Assembly: GCA_950022655.1 (NCBI GenBank)
Contig: OX465582.1
Coordinates: forward strand, 96,858,704-96,922,703
Origin: Alentia gelatinosa
Taxonomy: Eukaryota; Annelida; Polychaeta; Phyllodocida; Polynoidae
Reading direction: 5' to 3'
Length of the DNA stretch: 64,000 nucleotides
This document shows positions 1 to 11,437 of the stretch, in pieces; positions within the stretch are counted from its first letter, which is position 1, and each line of letters opens with the position of its first letter. The notes under the pieces are model-generated. The model had not been told where the DNA came from. It worked only from the letters and a program-made list of their open reading frames with translations, and searched no databases. The position numbers and the translations under genes were made by a program.

Positions 1-4
1 TGTC

Positions 5-95
<91 letters not shown>
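5..95. repeat. (TA)n microsatellite
   Basis: Almost pure alternating TA at the left edge of the window. It also produces a meaningless Tyr-Ile repeat reading frame on the minus strand. No gene is supported here. Confidence 0.97.
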
Positions 96-96
<1 letters not shown>

Positions 97-461
97 TATG
101 CAAGTAGGCGTCACTAATCCTAACCATAAGGGAGAGAGTCATCAAGTAATTACGGGTTGCCGCATCAGTTACCTCGTTACTTGGAACAGTAGGTGTACCG
201 CCGCCGAAAAAGGGATCCACAGTGAAAAACATGAAAGTAGACGTAACTGGTTATTAATCTATAAGTGTATAGACCGATATCTGGCCTTCACAGAAACCAC
301 ACTCCCTAGAGAGAGATTTGAGTCTATTATTGACCCGTTGATAATTCAAAGGTGGAAAGACCGAACCTGCTGGTACACAGCCTATAAGACGTCAGCATTT
401 GTTCCCGATTCATCCCGACCATAGGCTCGATGAGAAACGGGAATAAAATGTCGAGACTATC
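96..461. other. spacer, no recognisable gene
   Basis: Open frames on both strands here have no recognisable motif, no codon pattern like the exons further on, and no clear splice context. Nothing else is seen. Confidence 0.5.
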
Positions 462-764
462 ATAAAACTGGATGAGTTTTAATCTTGGCCTCCGTATGCC
501 ATGACTGGAGTTTGGCATAGTGACTTCATGAGGCGAAGCCGAGTGAAGTCCGGAGCCAAAACTCCAGGATTGGAATGCGGTGGCCAAGATTAAAACAAAT
601 CAGGTTTTGATTTTATCCTACCTGTCTCCTCGATTTTGGAATATGACGTGATAACAATTCTGTATGCCACTAGTGGCATATAAAACTCTGTATGCCAGTT
701 ATTATGTGACATATGGAAATTCAATGTTAAGCCTATGGTATTTTATATTAAGGGTAGGATAAAT
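462..764 (-). repeat. two-part foldback element, TTTATCCTACC type
   Basis: A long imperfect hairpin at about 471-600 has arms GTTTTAATCTTGGCC and its complement GGCCAAGATTAAAAC, with the tip GAGGCGAAGCCGAGTGA. It is followed by a module bounded by TTTATCCTACC and GGGTAGGATAAA. The module includes the complement of CCATAGGCTTAACATTG, shared with the other copies in this window. It closely matches the copy at 18515-18814, including the palindrome TGCCACTAGTGGCA. No transposase is encoded, so it is a non-autonomous element. Confidence 0.85.
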
Positions 765-2825
765 CGACAGACAGACTCTTCCAGATCACACCTCCTCTTT
801 TCATAACACCGTAAATCGAAAGCGCTTTTTACCTTTTAAAGACCCTGAAAAGCATATTCGGTAGGATGGGTAATATATATGCGGTGAAGACTGTAGGATG
901 CGCTGGAGCTATGTATCCAAAATCTTATCCATTTATCATAGCCTGGTATAAACGTCCACAGGCATGACATTAGGAACTCGTTCTCAATGGGCTTGCGAGT
1001 ACGGTAACTCATACCCAACGGGTGATAAACAGATTCCAGGCTAAGATAAAATCTGAAACATACTCGTGTTTGGTCTGAGTCCCCATTCACCATCTCGTTA
1101 GGAGCGCTCAAGGGGGCCGTTGAATAATCTAGGATCTTACATAAAGACACTTTCAATACCATGTTACAAGGGTTATCGTTTGATGATATCAAAATTTGTC
1201 GGCTAAGACAGTATCAGACATCCATAAGGTCGTCCATAAGTGTTGAATAAAGTTGACCCACATCGTCCCTGTCTGTCTATGGCATACAGAAAAAAAGGGT
1301 CTTTCTGTAGGACCATGATTATTCAACGGGGCCCAGAATATTCACTCGGCTGTCGCATCGCTCACATCACTGCGCAATCCAAACCTGATGGCGAACGAGG
1401 ACACAGACCAAACACTCATCAATTGCCTGCGCTACCGGGATCAGTCGCCATCTTGACTAAACCCCCACTCAGCGCAGTTTTCTGACTGGGAAAATTCTGG
1501 AAAATATCAGAAAACTTCTGATTATTTCCCACTCCTTTGGGCTGTCCCGGTCGATTCTCAGACTTGAAACCTTTGGGGTTTTCTGGACTTGGGACTACCA
1601 ATAATCAGACTTCACCGGATTTTTTTTTTTGGGGGGGGGGGGATTAAGTTTGTTTATTGTCAACATTGATCACAATACATTATAGTCATATCAAGGTCAA
1701 ATCTTACAATGTGTTCCAATTTTCAATAGGTACAGCAAATCTATCAGCCGTAGGGCTGGTTTTCATAGTAGATGCCGTTGAGGACATTTAGTTTACATTT
1801 TTTGCGATTTAGATACATCATTCACAGAAATCATAATCATCTATAAATCAAAGAGTTTGGCATGTGGTATATTGTAATCAGAACAAATAGATTCAAGCTC
1901 TCATGTATGGCAAATGGATAGCGAAGGTTTCTAACCTAAAGTCAAGGCGCACAGCGTACCTTCGAAATCATATGGGATAGGGAGGAGTTGCTCGTGGCCG
2001 ACGAGGGATATGGGACCAGGCAAAGAGATGCCCCAGTGTTTAAGGTCACTAGACCTACTTGTGAACATTTCAAAACGTATGTCATGTCGAGGGGGACCGT
2101 TGATTGGAGCCCTCTGATATTCGACTGATTGACTATTATGATAGTTTTAAGAACCACCAAAAGCTCTGGGGTTTATCACAGAATTGGCCAGATGTTTTGC
2201 TTTGATGTCAGAAATTATCGAGGCCGAGCTTCCGATGGGTCTGAAGATCAGGATGAACTAAGTATTTTTTCTCCTAGTTGTATGTTAACACACAACTTTA
2301 ATCAAGAGATTGATTGAGTTTACAATCAGTGATGATGTGACATTCAATGTTTGCAAAAAGGAGGACATGAGTATAGCTAAACGATGAGCATATTGCAAGC
2401 AAACTGAAATGATACTGGACTTTTACTACTCTATGATCAGAGTAGCGACCGATATTGGTATCAAGAAAGAAACTGTACATGAGGAGCTTTGTTATATTGA
2501 GAAAGAATGCTATGTCACTGGATACAAAATAAAAATGGCTTATCACCAATATGATAGGCAGGATAAATAAAGTATTTAAGAAAAGACAAATCTGTATACT
2601 TTGTTGTGATACATATCTATGTATGGTTATCTTTCTTCTTCATCAAACATCAAACTAGAAGATATTCTAAATTATCTTTTCTTGTCAATGTGTTAGCTAG
2701 TCTATAAGATTAGGCCTTAGTCACTGTATGTGACAGAAATTGGGGGCTTGATTGGGAGACGAAAAATTGTTCTCTTGGTAATTAGAAAGTTCAAAGAATC
2801 AAAATGTCTTAGTACCAAACTTTTC
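765..2825. other. spacer, no supported gene
   Basis: About 2 kb without a recognisable coding region. It contains an adjoining T run and 12-base G run ending at 1642. The open frames at 836-1192 (minus), 1942-2160 (minus) and 2298-2549 (minus) show no family motif or splice pattern. The end of this stretch may hold sequence upstream of the gypsy relic that starts near 2830. Confidence 0.45.
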
Positions 2826-3018
2826 TATAGTCACCCTCTACAGAGGAACTAGAAGAGTTCAGAAGGGATGAATTGTTAGCAATTGCTAGTGAGTTAGTAC
2901 TTGATGTGTAAAGGTCTAGCCGAAAAGCTGAAACTTTGGAGCTATTGTTGAAATATTAGTTGCTATTGAGTTATTGCCGGAAGATGTGTTACATCAATTG
3001 GATTCTAGTGGTCCCTCA

Positions 3019-3566
3019 CACTGTGCGAAAACCTCCATTTTATTCATATATACGTCATCGCGCAAATACATGTATCGGATGTATATTGACATGTTTTCAT
3101 ATGTATATGTCCATATTTCGCGCCAGCGTATGAGGCATATACAAGACTGTTTCCTCTTGTATACGAACGCGTATTGGCTGTATTTCACACCTGGCGTATA
3201 CAAGAGGAAATGTCCTCTGCGCGACATGTATATGCCGGTCGTATACATGTTATATACGTTTGGCGTATCTGTATACTGATAAAAAAAGAGAAAAAAGACT
3301 CGCGACCAATGACTTAATAACTAATGGCAAATGAAATAAAACAACAGTGGTGTCCCCTAGTTGCAGAGATCGTAACTATTGGAAAGTTGCATAAATACAA
3401 CAGAATGAGGCGTATATAAGAAGTATATATGACCGCAACATGACGCTTATATACGCCTATAGATGAGGCGTATACACGATGGAAAATAGGACTACCTCGT
3501 ATACCCAAAATGATACCTTTATACGCTGGGTGTATGAATATGTAAAATATTGGTTTTTGTGCAGTG
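3019..3566 (+). mobile_element. CACTA-like non-autonomous element, copy 1
   Basis: The left end CACTGTGCGAAAACC and right end GGTTTTTGTGCAGTG form terminal inverted repeats, flanked on both sides by TCA (3-bp target duplication). The interior carries many GGCGTATAC or GTATACGCC-like sites in both orientations. It interrupts the gypsy gag relic. It matches the copies at 14830-18015, 22981-24023 and 35684-36097. CACTR ends with a 3-bp duplication are the signature of the CACTA/EnSpm superfamily; no transposase is present. Confidence 0.85.
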
Positions 3567-3929
3567 TCAGAAGCAGCTTGATTCTGAGACGACAAATGAA
3601 CGAAATATTTGTAATGTTAGTAAAGATATAAAGCTAAATGTCACCATAAAAAAATATGAGATTTTGAGAAGGTTGCCCAAAGCATGAATTGGCAAAAGGG
3701 AAGTAGGCACTGATGTGACAGGGTGTTTTGATTGGTAAAGCTCATGAAGCTTATTCAGCACCATCTTTGCGTGACAGTTTAGATTATGAGTAGATCAAAG
3801 CTACTGTTTCCAATGCTTACGAACTCTTACAAGAGGCACATCGCCAGGAGGTTTAGGAGTTACTGTTAGCAAGGGAATCAAACCTTTTTAGAGTTTTACA
3901 CATATCCTTTAAATCAATTTCTTTTATTT

Positions 3930-4080
3930 CTTTGAAAATGCCTGAATATATCATGAATGCCTGTAGGTATTCTCGCCCTCTATGTACATAATGCCTGTAG
4001 GCATTTTTGCCCCAATGTACATAATGCCTGACGGCATTTTTGCCCCAATATACATCCTCCTGAATGGGTTAAAGGGTTAA
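3930..4080. repeat. short tandem repeat with ATGCCTGNNGGCAT core
   Basis: Three imperfect units of about 40 bases, each with a small palindrome like ATGCCTGTAGGCAT followed by TTTTGCCCCAATGTACATA. It sits inside the gypsy relic. A related palindrome-bearing insertion occurs at about 5450-5640 in the neighbouring LINE relic. Confidence 0.7.
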
Positions 4081-4120
4081 AACTTATCTTAATGACAAGA
4101 AAGTCACATCAGTCCATGAA

Positions 4121-4444
4121 ATGTCAACACTTGCTCATGATTATGCCCTAACCCATAAGACTAGTGTTCAACAAAAGCAGAGTGCACCCCAAAGGAGCAA
4201 TTCTTGTCAGGGAGCAACAGGTAGTGATAGCAAAGATCTCAAATCTAGTGTAAAGCAAATAGGTGAACAAGATGCATACTTAGGAAGAAGTTCAGGTCCA
4301 AAATGTTACTACTGTCACAAACTAGGTCACATTATGTCTAAGTGTTGGGCACTGAAAAAGAAGAAAGCTGAGCCCAAGTCCAATGCATTTATACTATTCA
4401 AAAAAGCAAAGTGTGTTATTCTGCCAGTGGTACTAATAAGGTGA
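4121..4444 (+). pseudogene. gag C-terminal fragment with CCHC zinc knuckle
   Basis: An open 108-residue piece of the gypsy relic. The zinc knuckle CYYCHKLGHIMSKC fits C-x2-C-x4-H-x4-C, the nucleic-acid-binding motif of retrotransposon nucleocapsids, and is followed by a Lys-rich stretch (ALKKKKAEPK). The Met at 4121 is probably internal, because recognisable gag sequence lies upstream. The frame ends at 4444, and protease-like sequence continues in other frames. It is not expected to be functional. Confidence 0.75.
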
Positions 4445-4631
4445 CTGATGTCATAGAGGAAAACAAACCATTTGTACTTGAAGGTAATGTATCTAGAGCT
4501 AGGTAGCAACACTGCATATTCTGTACCCATTCATATATTGAGAGATACATGATTTTAGAAAGCGCTTTATCCTTCAGTTTAAGTTCAGCTTCTGGTGAAT
4601 ATGTCATACTCATGGTGTTGATTGTGGTTTC

Positions 4632-5186
4632 ATGAGTGCTCCTCGCCACAAAATCAGGTTAGAGTCTGATCTGGTATCAGGGTCTGTTGATGATGCGGTA
4701 AAATGTGTATCAATGTTGCTAGGAAATGATTTAGTAGCAGGGGGGAAAAGTCATCTTTGGTTTCAAGCCAGTCACTTTATCTATGAAGATGATGATGAGG
4801 AGATCCCATCTCTAGGTTATGAGGATTCCTTAAAAGAACTCGCGCATATCAATATGCCAAAGCTAGATGATTTTCAAAGGGATATGATCGAGAGGCCAAT
4901 ATCGATAGAAGAACTGAGAGTGGCTCTGAAAGAAATGAAAAATGATAAGACCCCAGGTTCCGAGGGACTGTCGCCTGGATGTTTTGGGGAAAACCTGAAG
5001 AGACCTTTTTTTTATTCTATAGCATACTCCATCAGGCAGGTTGAACTAAATCTGGAACAAAGGAAGAGGATCAATACACTATTACCAAAGACACAAGAAT
5101 CTGGACAATTAGAGACTAATCACTCCTTAATTGTGATTATAAAATTCTCACAGAATCTCTTGCGATCAGACTACGACCGGGTGTGA
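4632..5186 (+). pseudogene. chimeric reading frame: gypsy protease end plus L1/Tx1-like RT start
   Basis: The first 45 or so residues (LVSGSV, MLLGNDLVAGG) match the protease region of the gypsy relic. From about residue 48 the frame reads as the region before and into RT of an L1/Tx1-type LINE: IEELRVALKEMKNDKTPGSE is the typical KNNKSPGxDG motif, followed by RKRINTLLPK. Both retroelements share one uninterrupted 184-residue frame. The likely origin is a LINE that is 5'-truncated at its junction with the gypsy copy. The frame dies at 5186 and RT continues in other frames. Confidence 0.7.
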
Positions 5187-5344
5187 AGCAACTGATACAT
5201 CTTGACCTGACAGCATATATAAAGAACCGCTACTTGGGTACGAACATACATTCTGTGGAGGATGTCCTTTGTTTGGAAGACCTCTCTCTAGAGGAGGGGG
5301 AGAGGGCATAGTGACTTTAGGAGGCTTTTGACTCTGTCACCTGG

Positions 5345-5640
5345 CCCTCTTTTTTAGCTCACTAAGAATGTTTAGATTTGGGGATTATTTCTTGATTTGT
5401 ATACAGACCATATATATATAACTCTCAAGAATGCTGCGTGATTGACCCTTTTAGGATGCATGATGCCTGGAGGCATCATCATACTAAAGACGCATGATAC
5501 CTTAGGGCATCATGAGGCATCATTGTTCCATATCATAAAATGTTTAAAAAAAAGAAATAATAGAGCAATTTTCATGAAATCAATACCAAGTAGTTCGGCC
5601 ACAGGGACCCGTCCTTAAAAGGTTAATGACAGTTTTACAA
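5345..5640. repeat. insertion inside LINE relic with GGCATCAT palindromes
   Basis: RT homology stops after FDSVTW and resumes after about 5640. Between them are ATGATGCCTGGAGGCATCAT-like palindromes and a TTAAAAGGTTAA end resembling the GGGTTAAAGGGTTAAAA end of the 3930-4080 insertion. It is probably a small DNA element. Confidence 0.5.
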
Positions 5641-5760
5641 CCAACTGGGTTCAATATAGAAAATGGCTAGACAGGGTTCTTGTGTCCACCCTGCATATTC
5701 ATAACTGTAGAGGATCTCGCTTTACTGATAAGGCAATAAGGTAAAATAGAAGAGGTTAGA

Positions 5761-6015
5761 ATGTTAGAGGGTGAGCTCAACCTTACTATGTTTGCAGATG
5801 ATATAACTCTCTTCCAGAAAGACCAAGAATCAAGGAATGTACTCTTGGGTGATTTTATGGAATACTCTGCTCTGACAACTAACGAAGCTAAGACGAAAAT
5901 ATCTTTATTTCATCCAGCAAATAAGAACAGAATAAAATGTGAATTTAAAGAGGTTACCACGATGGAAATACTGGGCATTCATCTCTCCAGGTCAACGGGT
6001 TTTCAACACCCGTAA
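5761..6015 (+). pseudogene. LINE RT fragment with FADD box
   Basis: An 84-residue open piece of the L1/Tx1-like relic. MFADDITLFQKD contains the two catalytic Asp residues of reverse transcriptase, and NEAKTKIS followed by EILGIHL matches the segment after the FADD box in L1-type RTs. The Met at 5761 is not a real start. Confidence 0.8.
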
Positions 6016-6463
6016 CAGTCTATGGACTTGAATTTTCTACTGTGACTAGAAAAATATAGTTATTGCAGGGAGCTGAACCTAAAAGGAAAAATCTATATTA
6101 TAAACTCTCAGATGATACCAATTATGTTGTACCCTTGATAAAATCTATTTTTTTTCTAGAACAGGTCTTCAAATTGTTCAAGTCCATTGTAACATCCTTT
6201 ATTTGGAAAGCCAGTACATCGAAAATAACCTAAGGTACCCTCATTCAAGATATAAAGGAGGGAAGTTTGAAGCTTTTAGGTTTACAATTGTTAGTGTAGG
6301 CCAGTCACATGACTTGGATTAGACATCTAGTCCAACAAGAAGGAAGTAGTTGGGCCACTCTCTTTAGGGATGCATTGAAACTCCTATAGGAATCAATATT
6401 CCTATATACCTATGAGCGAACAACCTATGATTACTTAACGCTGCTGGGGGTGGAATAACTTTT

Positions 6464-6538
6464 GTTTACTGCCCAGGTTGAAGTTACTACCCAGGTTGAC
6501 GTTTACTGCCCAGGTTGACGTTTACTGCCCAGGTTGAC
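6464..6538. repeat. 19-bp minisatellite, four units
   Basis: Four consecutive units close to GTTTACTGCCCAGGTTGAC, one of them a base shorter. It lies between the RT-like part and the last open piece of the LINE relic. Confidence 0.9.
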
Positions 6539-7069
6539 GTTCATAGACATTCGGTTTTTATCGATATTAGCCGACAATTGAAGGAATATAGGAATAGGGA
6601 AACCACGTACCAGTGGAAATAAGTTTCCCTCTATTTTACATAGTCCTAGAAAAAAAAAGAAATCCTCCTTGTTGATTAAAACTGAATTTTAAAAGTGATT
6701 AAAACTGAATTCTATTAGAGTGTACCCCTCACATGGGAAATGCATTATGTAACGAACCCGAGAGACGATAAGGAACTCTGTAATGAGGCTCTAAGGCAGA
6801 ACATGTTTATCAGGACAGGGCTTTCTCATTCCATTGAGAAACACATGGCCAGATACGGGATCAATCAGGTAAAACACCGTCTCAATCAGTCAGGTACGAT
6901 GTCATACACTGAGATTTATTGCTATAGAAAAGATACAATTGTACATTTATGTGTACGGGAAACAAAGTCTTTTTGGAAAAGGTTAGGCAACTGGGTATGG
7001 CTAATACTGCAGGAGGAGGTTTCCTTCATTCTCAATCCCTATGAGTTGCTCTTTGGGATAACGAAATAG

Positions 7070-7479
7070 GAAACAAGCAAAACGGAAAGACTAATGAATT
7101 ATGTCATGTTGTATGCAAGAACCTTTATTCATATCCTTTCACCTATTCCAAATGATATGGCACTGTACAAATAAAATTGAAGTGGTTTCGAATTTCAAAT
7201 TACTCTCATGAGATAAAATATATATCTTGTAGCAAATTCTTCCTGATATTGCAAAATATGTACACTTTATGATAATACTTAATAAAAGTGTATAAAAGGT
7301 ACTTAAAGAAAGGGTTTTAAAAACAAGGGTTCCTCCCGTTTCGTGAGAACGGGTCATATAAATTGATATCCAATTGCACTCGCTGTGTCATTAACTCTGC
7401 GACTATTGTTGTATACTAACGTCACTTGTTTTATTATCAAGTTACTTGGTTACTATTCACGTCACATCTGGTTACCTGG
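7070..7479. other. spacer
   Basis: AT-rich sequence with no recognisable gene or repeat. Confidence 0.4.
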
Positions 7480-7796
7480 TTACACAGGCGCGATTAAAGA
7501 AGAAACCAACAAGTTTTGGTCAAAGTTGTCATTCTCCGACTCGTTTGAATGCTATATGATATTCACTCGGCTGTTGCCTCGTTCATATCAATCCACATCA
7601 AACTCGTGGAGAACGACTTCTTTGACCAAAGGGAGTAGCTTTCTGTGTTTATCTCCCCCCAGTAGCCTACACACCTAAAGAATGTACGACACACAGGATA
7701 TAAACCATTGAGAACGGACTGCAATACTTATACGGGCATGGAGAACGAGTTCCCGATGTTAAGCCTTTGGGACAAAAATACCAGGGGTGAGATAAA
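7480..7796 (-). repeat. two-part foldback element, TTTATCTCACCCC type
   Basis: Hairpin at about 7495-7630, with arms around TTTTGGTCAAAGTTGTCATTCTCC and its partner and the tip CACTCGGCTGTTGCCTCG. It is followed by the module in reverse, ending in GGGGTGAGATAAAA. Nearest relatives are 13948-14244 and 57821-58085. Confidence 0.8.
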
Positions 7797-7799
7797 ACG

Positions 7800-9574
7800 G
7801 TAAGTCTGCTGCATCTCCTCGGCATAACCTGATACGTTTTAACTAATCAAGTGGTATTATTACCACGAGATCTCCCCAGAATTCTAGGGTATCGTTTGAA
7901 AAATGTATTCCTGTGAAAATTGAAGACTCTAATGCAGAATCATAGGCTGCAATCGGGTTGGAGCCCACTACGACAGTAGCCGCAGAAACGTCTTTGCGTG
8001 AGGGTGAGCAACTCATCAGTGCTGTGGCGGGTAATCTGGGGGCTTCAGTTAAGGATAATGCGATGGAGAAACGTCTGACATACTTAGAATCTTCAATCTC
8101 AACTATTCTGCACATATTATCCGGTTAAGAAGCTAGCAAGATCAAATAGACAAGATAAGTCATCAGCGAGTTCATCAGCTCGCAAGTCTTGAAGGATTTT
8201 TTAATTAAAAAAAAAAAAAAATTTTATTTTCGACAATCACTTTCACCCTCGGGGGGTGTTTTACAAAGTAGTAGTCGTTCGACTTTAGTACATTTTTATG
8301 ATATTCTTCTTATTATACATCCATATTCAATACAACATCAAATGTTTAGTATACTATTTCTTCATAGAATTTCTTGCCAATCAAATGTCACATTTTTGTG
8401 TATTCAAGTATTTAATACAGGCGATTTTCCTTTTTAATAGTCAATTTTTAATAAATTAATATTAATATTGGCCAGTTGGTCGCACGACCATTTAACAAAT
8501 AATTTTCCAATCTCTATACCCTTGAATTATGCCATTTGTCCACAAATATTTTCAATCTTGAACGTTTGGGATAATCTCCTGTTTTGAATTATTTACTTAT
8601 CATAGTATTAGCAATATGACAATACACAAAATTAGTAAACATGGTATATATATAACATCAACTACACAAACACAGTGACACAAATCAGTTGTCCCTTCAA
8701 GGGGCATCCCAGTAACTTCATTCTCAAAATACAATTCCAAAAACCACTATGGCTCATCATCCCTCTGTATTTAACTATTATATTATATAAATATGTTTTT
8801 ATACTCTCTAGGCCATGTTAAACTCACCTTTCCTGTATCCTTCTTTTACCTCCATAGTTCTCGGTCTGATATTTTTCTTATACCTGACGGTAACTTACCC
8901 CACAACATACTTCCCCTGTATAATGGGTTCTTCCTCTAAATTTCTTTGATTGGTCGCTCGACCCTCGGTTTTAGATTACTCCCATCACGTGTTGCATGTC
9001 CTGTATTCCTGTTATCTACCTCACCTTGTTCATTTATCCACCAGTGTATTTATAAAGGGCAATATATTATTTGCCTCCTAATATCTAAGGCATAATTTTG
9101 GCCTTGTTTGATAACTCTCCAGTCGAGATATCTCTAGCACATCTAATATGTTTAATAATGTTTGCAGTTTCTTTAACTTTCTATCATTCAGTGCTCCCAG
9201 GATAAAATCACAATACTCCAGTTCAGGAAGGATCATCTGTTTTCATCTAATTCAAGATTGTATATATGTTCTTGAAACCGATCAACATTTGTTGGAAGAA
9301 CATTGCATCAGCTTTGAAACAAATAAAGATCTATAAAGAAAACTAATCGCGAGGCAGGGACAAACACGAGAAAATAGGGTAAATATCATTACTTGAACTA
9401 CATGGACAAAAATGAAATAAATACTAACTATGGGATCTAAAGCGACACCATGCTCCTGGTGCAATGAGAGTGAAACCTCATTCATATCATTTTCATATAT
9501 CTATATAGAATTCGGACTTAAAAATCAGTTGAAATAATAAAAATGGAAATGTTGATTTTCTTGAAAATATTTAA
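7800..9574. other. spacer, no supported gene
   Basis: AT-rich, with an A run near 8206-8220 next to TTAATTAA. The minus frame at 7843-8115 is open for 90 residues, but I recognise no domain in it. Nothing else is supported. Confidence 0.4.
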
Positions 9575-10125
9575 ATCGATACAAAATCAGATAATTGTTT
9601 AGAATCCCCCAGCACACCTGGAGAGATGACTGTTATTTCAAAATCTTTATTTTTCATTCCTGATTATCTGAAAATAAGAGAATTCTGACTGCCTGCTCCA
9701 CCCCAATTGATACAAAATCTTCCAATTGTTTAGAAACCTCCAGCACTCTAAGAGCCATGATCTAAGAGCCATGTATGATGGGAATGATTTTAAAAAAAAC
9801 TTGATTTTCCATATTAACCCTCTGAGAATGTGGAAATTCTGACAACCTACCCCTCCCAGAGTGAGACGAAATCTGCCAATTGTTTAGAAATCCCCAGCAT
9901 ACCTAGTGCCATATTTTTTACTGTTCTATTTATGGACATTCTTGAAATCATTTATGAAATACGGTAGTTTATTAAGGCCTAGTGAGGTGGAAGTAATTTC
10001 AAAATCTTCATTTTCCATGCTTGATTATCTGAAATTGAGGGAATTCTGACTGCTGACTCCATAGGCCTACAAAGTGACAGGAAATGTGTCGCATGTCAAG
10101 ATAACCCCAGCACCTAGGCAACTAA
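9575..10125. repeat. degenerate tandem repeat, about 125-bp period
   Basis: Phrases such as CCAATTGTTTAGAAA with CCCCAGCA, and ATTATCTGAAA with GGAATTCTGACTGC, recur three or four times at roughly 125-base spacing with considerable divergence. It looks like an old tandem array upstream of the AKR gene. Confidence 0.7.
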
Positions 10126-11347
10126 TGTTATGAATAGCAGAGAGCAGCCTTCAAAATAGTGTGTAGCCTATTTGAAATAATCCCTAAAGAACAGTGAAAA
10201 TGCTATCAACATGCTTTATTTTCCGCCAAGACTTGAGAAACCTTTAATTGCCTTGTCAATCAAAATTATTGAACAATTATCAGACTTTTTAGTGGCTAAA
10301 GATATAAAAGAACTTGCAGCTACTGTGCTGCTACCCTGGTGCCATAGACGGGAACTGCAGAACTGAAGCGAGACATTGGCAAGAAGCCCCATGTTTCCAG
10401 CCAAGGTCATTCACGTCCGTGATTCTGTACACGATAAAAATGACAGTTGAGAATTTTTCCTATTTGAACCGGTACAGGTGATGGATACGGTACAATGTGT
10501 ACCATACCAGGCCCGGAAGGAAGAACGGTTCCAGTGATATTGTTGTTGTTGTTGTAGGCCTAATAACAGTTCCCGAAATAAAAGTTTTCAAAAAATAAAT
10601 AAAATAGGAAGGTCAGGTATAAACGGCGCCCTTGCCCCCCCCCCCCCTCCCAAACACTTCCCCCGGTAAATTTTTGGTGCATCCAGGATTCGTGTGTGTG
10701 TGCTTGTGTGAATGATGTGTCGGGGGGGGGGGGGGGGGGGGGTTACAATTCCGAGATCATGCGCAGGGAGGCTGGGGGAGGGGCGGAAACCTTTGGGGGG
10801 AGGGGGAACATAGACTGGCTCGAGTGCCTGAAAAACTTGACATTTGTCGAGAGGCACTGGAAATTAGAAAAAAAAAAACAACAACAAAAAAAACGGCGCT
10901 TGTTCCTGGCGCTTCCGCTTATTCTCTGTAGAGGCTGGTAACCAACGGCTACACAATATGAAAAATTCTCACCCCAAACACATATTTTAGATATTATTGG
11001 CCACCAACCTGTCTAGCAAAAATCTGCTCTGGTGGCCAGTGTAGGTGTATTGAAATCAAGTGACTACCTGGTACCTGACATTCTCCCTTCTAGTACTACG
11101 GGTACCGACTTGGCACTAGCCTAGCCCATTGACTCGAGTGATTAGTAAAATACGCTAAAGGAGGACAAGGTCAAGAATTTATCTGGAAGCTAGGCACTCG
11201 ACGACCTCGTTTGATAGTGAGAGGCCGTACGACTCAAGTTCGATCCTTTATCTGTAGGTAGTGACAGCTGACACGGCAGCGTCGCTACGTCGAAGCGGAC
11301 TACGTATGCTTAGATCAACACAGGCTGTCAGACATTTGTTAACAAAC
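10126..11347. other. AKR upstream region
   Basis: The 1.2 kb before the AKR start. It holds a 13-base C run (10635-10647), a 21-base G run (10722-10742), an A-rich stretch near 10868-10892 and a small inverted repeat GGCCACCA...TGGTGGCC near 10997-11040. I see no convincing TATA box. The promoter and first transcribed base cannot be placed from sequence. Confidence 0.45.
11306..11347 (+). other. possible in-frame N-terminal extension of the AKR
   Basis: An in-frame ATG at 11306 would add 14 residues, [14 protein letters not shown], with Arg, His and hydroxyl residues and no acidic residue, like a short mitochondrial presequence. Its start context is weak (C at -3), whereas the ATG at 11348 is strong, so I kept 11348 as the main start. 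Alternative initiation could target two compartments; this is inference. Confidence 0.3.
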
Positions 11348-11437
11348 ATGGCGCAAGTTGAGTACAAGTTCCTAGGCTCTACAGGGCTGAAAGTGTCTAA
11401 CATATGCCTTGGCACGATGGTGTTCGGAGCCCACCCG
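11348..11437 (+). CDS. AKR exon 1 (residues 1-30)
   Basis: Thirty codons ending GGAGCCCACCCG before the donor GTAAGT, phase 0. It encodes the N-terminal beta hairpin and strand beta-1 ([16 protein letters not shown]). Confidence 0.92.

Larger units (their letters stand above)
2830..4760 (+). pseudogene. Ty3/gypsy-type gag-protease relic, multiply broken
   Basis: A degenerate LTR-retrotransposon polyprotein on the plus strand. The segment near 2838-2915 reads ELEEFRRDELLAIASEL, like the start of gypsy gag proteins in animals. Around 3740-3870 a segment with AHEAYSAPSLRDSLDYE is a mid-gag motif. A CCHC zinc knuckle lies at about 4300-4345, and 4500-4750 resembles the protease region (LGNDLVAGG). 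Stops, frameshifts, a CACTA-like insertion (3019-3566) and a short tandem insertion (3930-4080) break it. No LTRs or gypsy RT/integrase were found, so it is a fossil fragment. The assignment rests on motif recognition and is moderately secure. Confidence 0.65.
4760..7069 (+). pseudogene. degenerate L1/Tx1-like LINE, RT region to C-terminus
   Basis: RT motifs appear in order through stops and frameshifts. PGSEG lies near 4960; IHLDLTAYIKNRYLGTNIHS with EAFDSVTW near 5200-5340; FADDITLFQKD, the FADD active-site box, near 5790; LKGKIYIINS-like and TLIQDIKEGSLKL, the typical region after the RT core, near 6080-6280. An open piece at 6740-7069 may be the C-terminus. A non-LINE insertion occupies about 5345-5640. 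No poly-A tail was recognised. Orientation is plus, as for the gypsy relic it abuts. Confidence 0.7.

Noticed and set aside
3940..4060. Regularly spaced short palindromes resembling a CRISPR array
   Set aside because: Only three diverged units in a eukaryotic retroelement relic, with spacers that are themselves repeated.
10588..10941. Overlapping frames on both strands with Gly- or Pro-rich runs
   Set aside because: The runs come from the long G and C homopolymers.
11200..11260. GTTCGATCC, a tRNA B-box-like motif upstream of the AKR start
   Set aside because: No A box at the right spacing and no cloverleaf could be drawn, so it is not called a tRNA gene or SINE.
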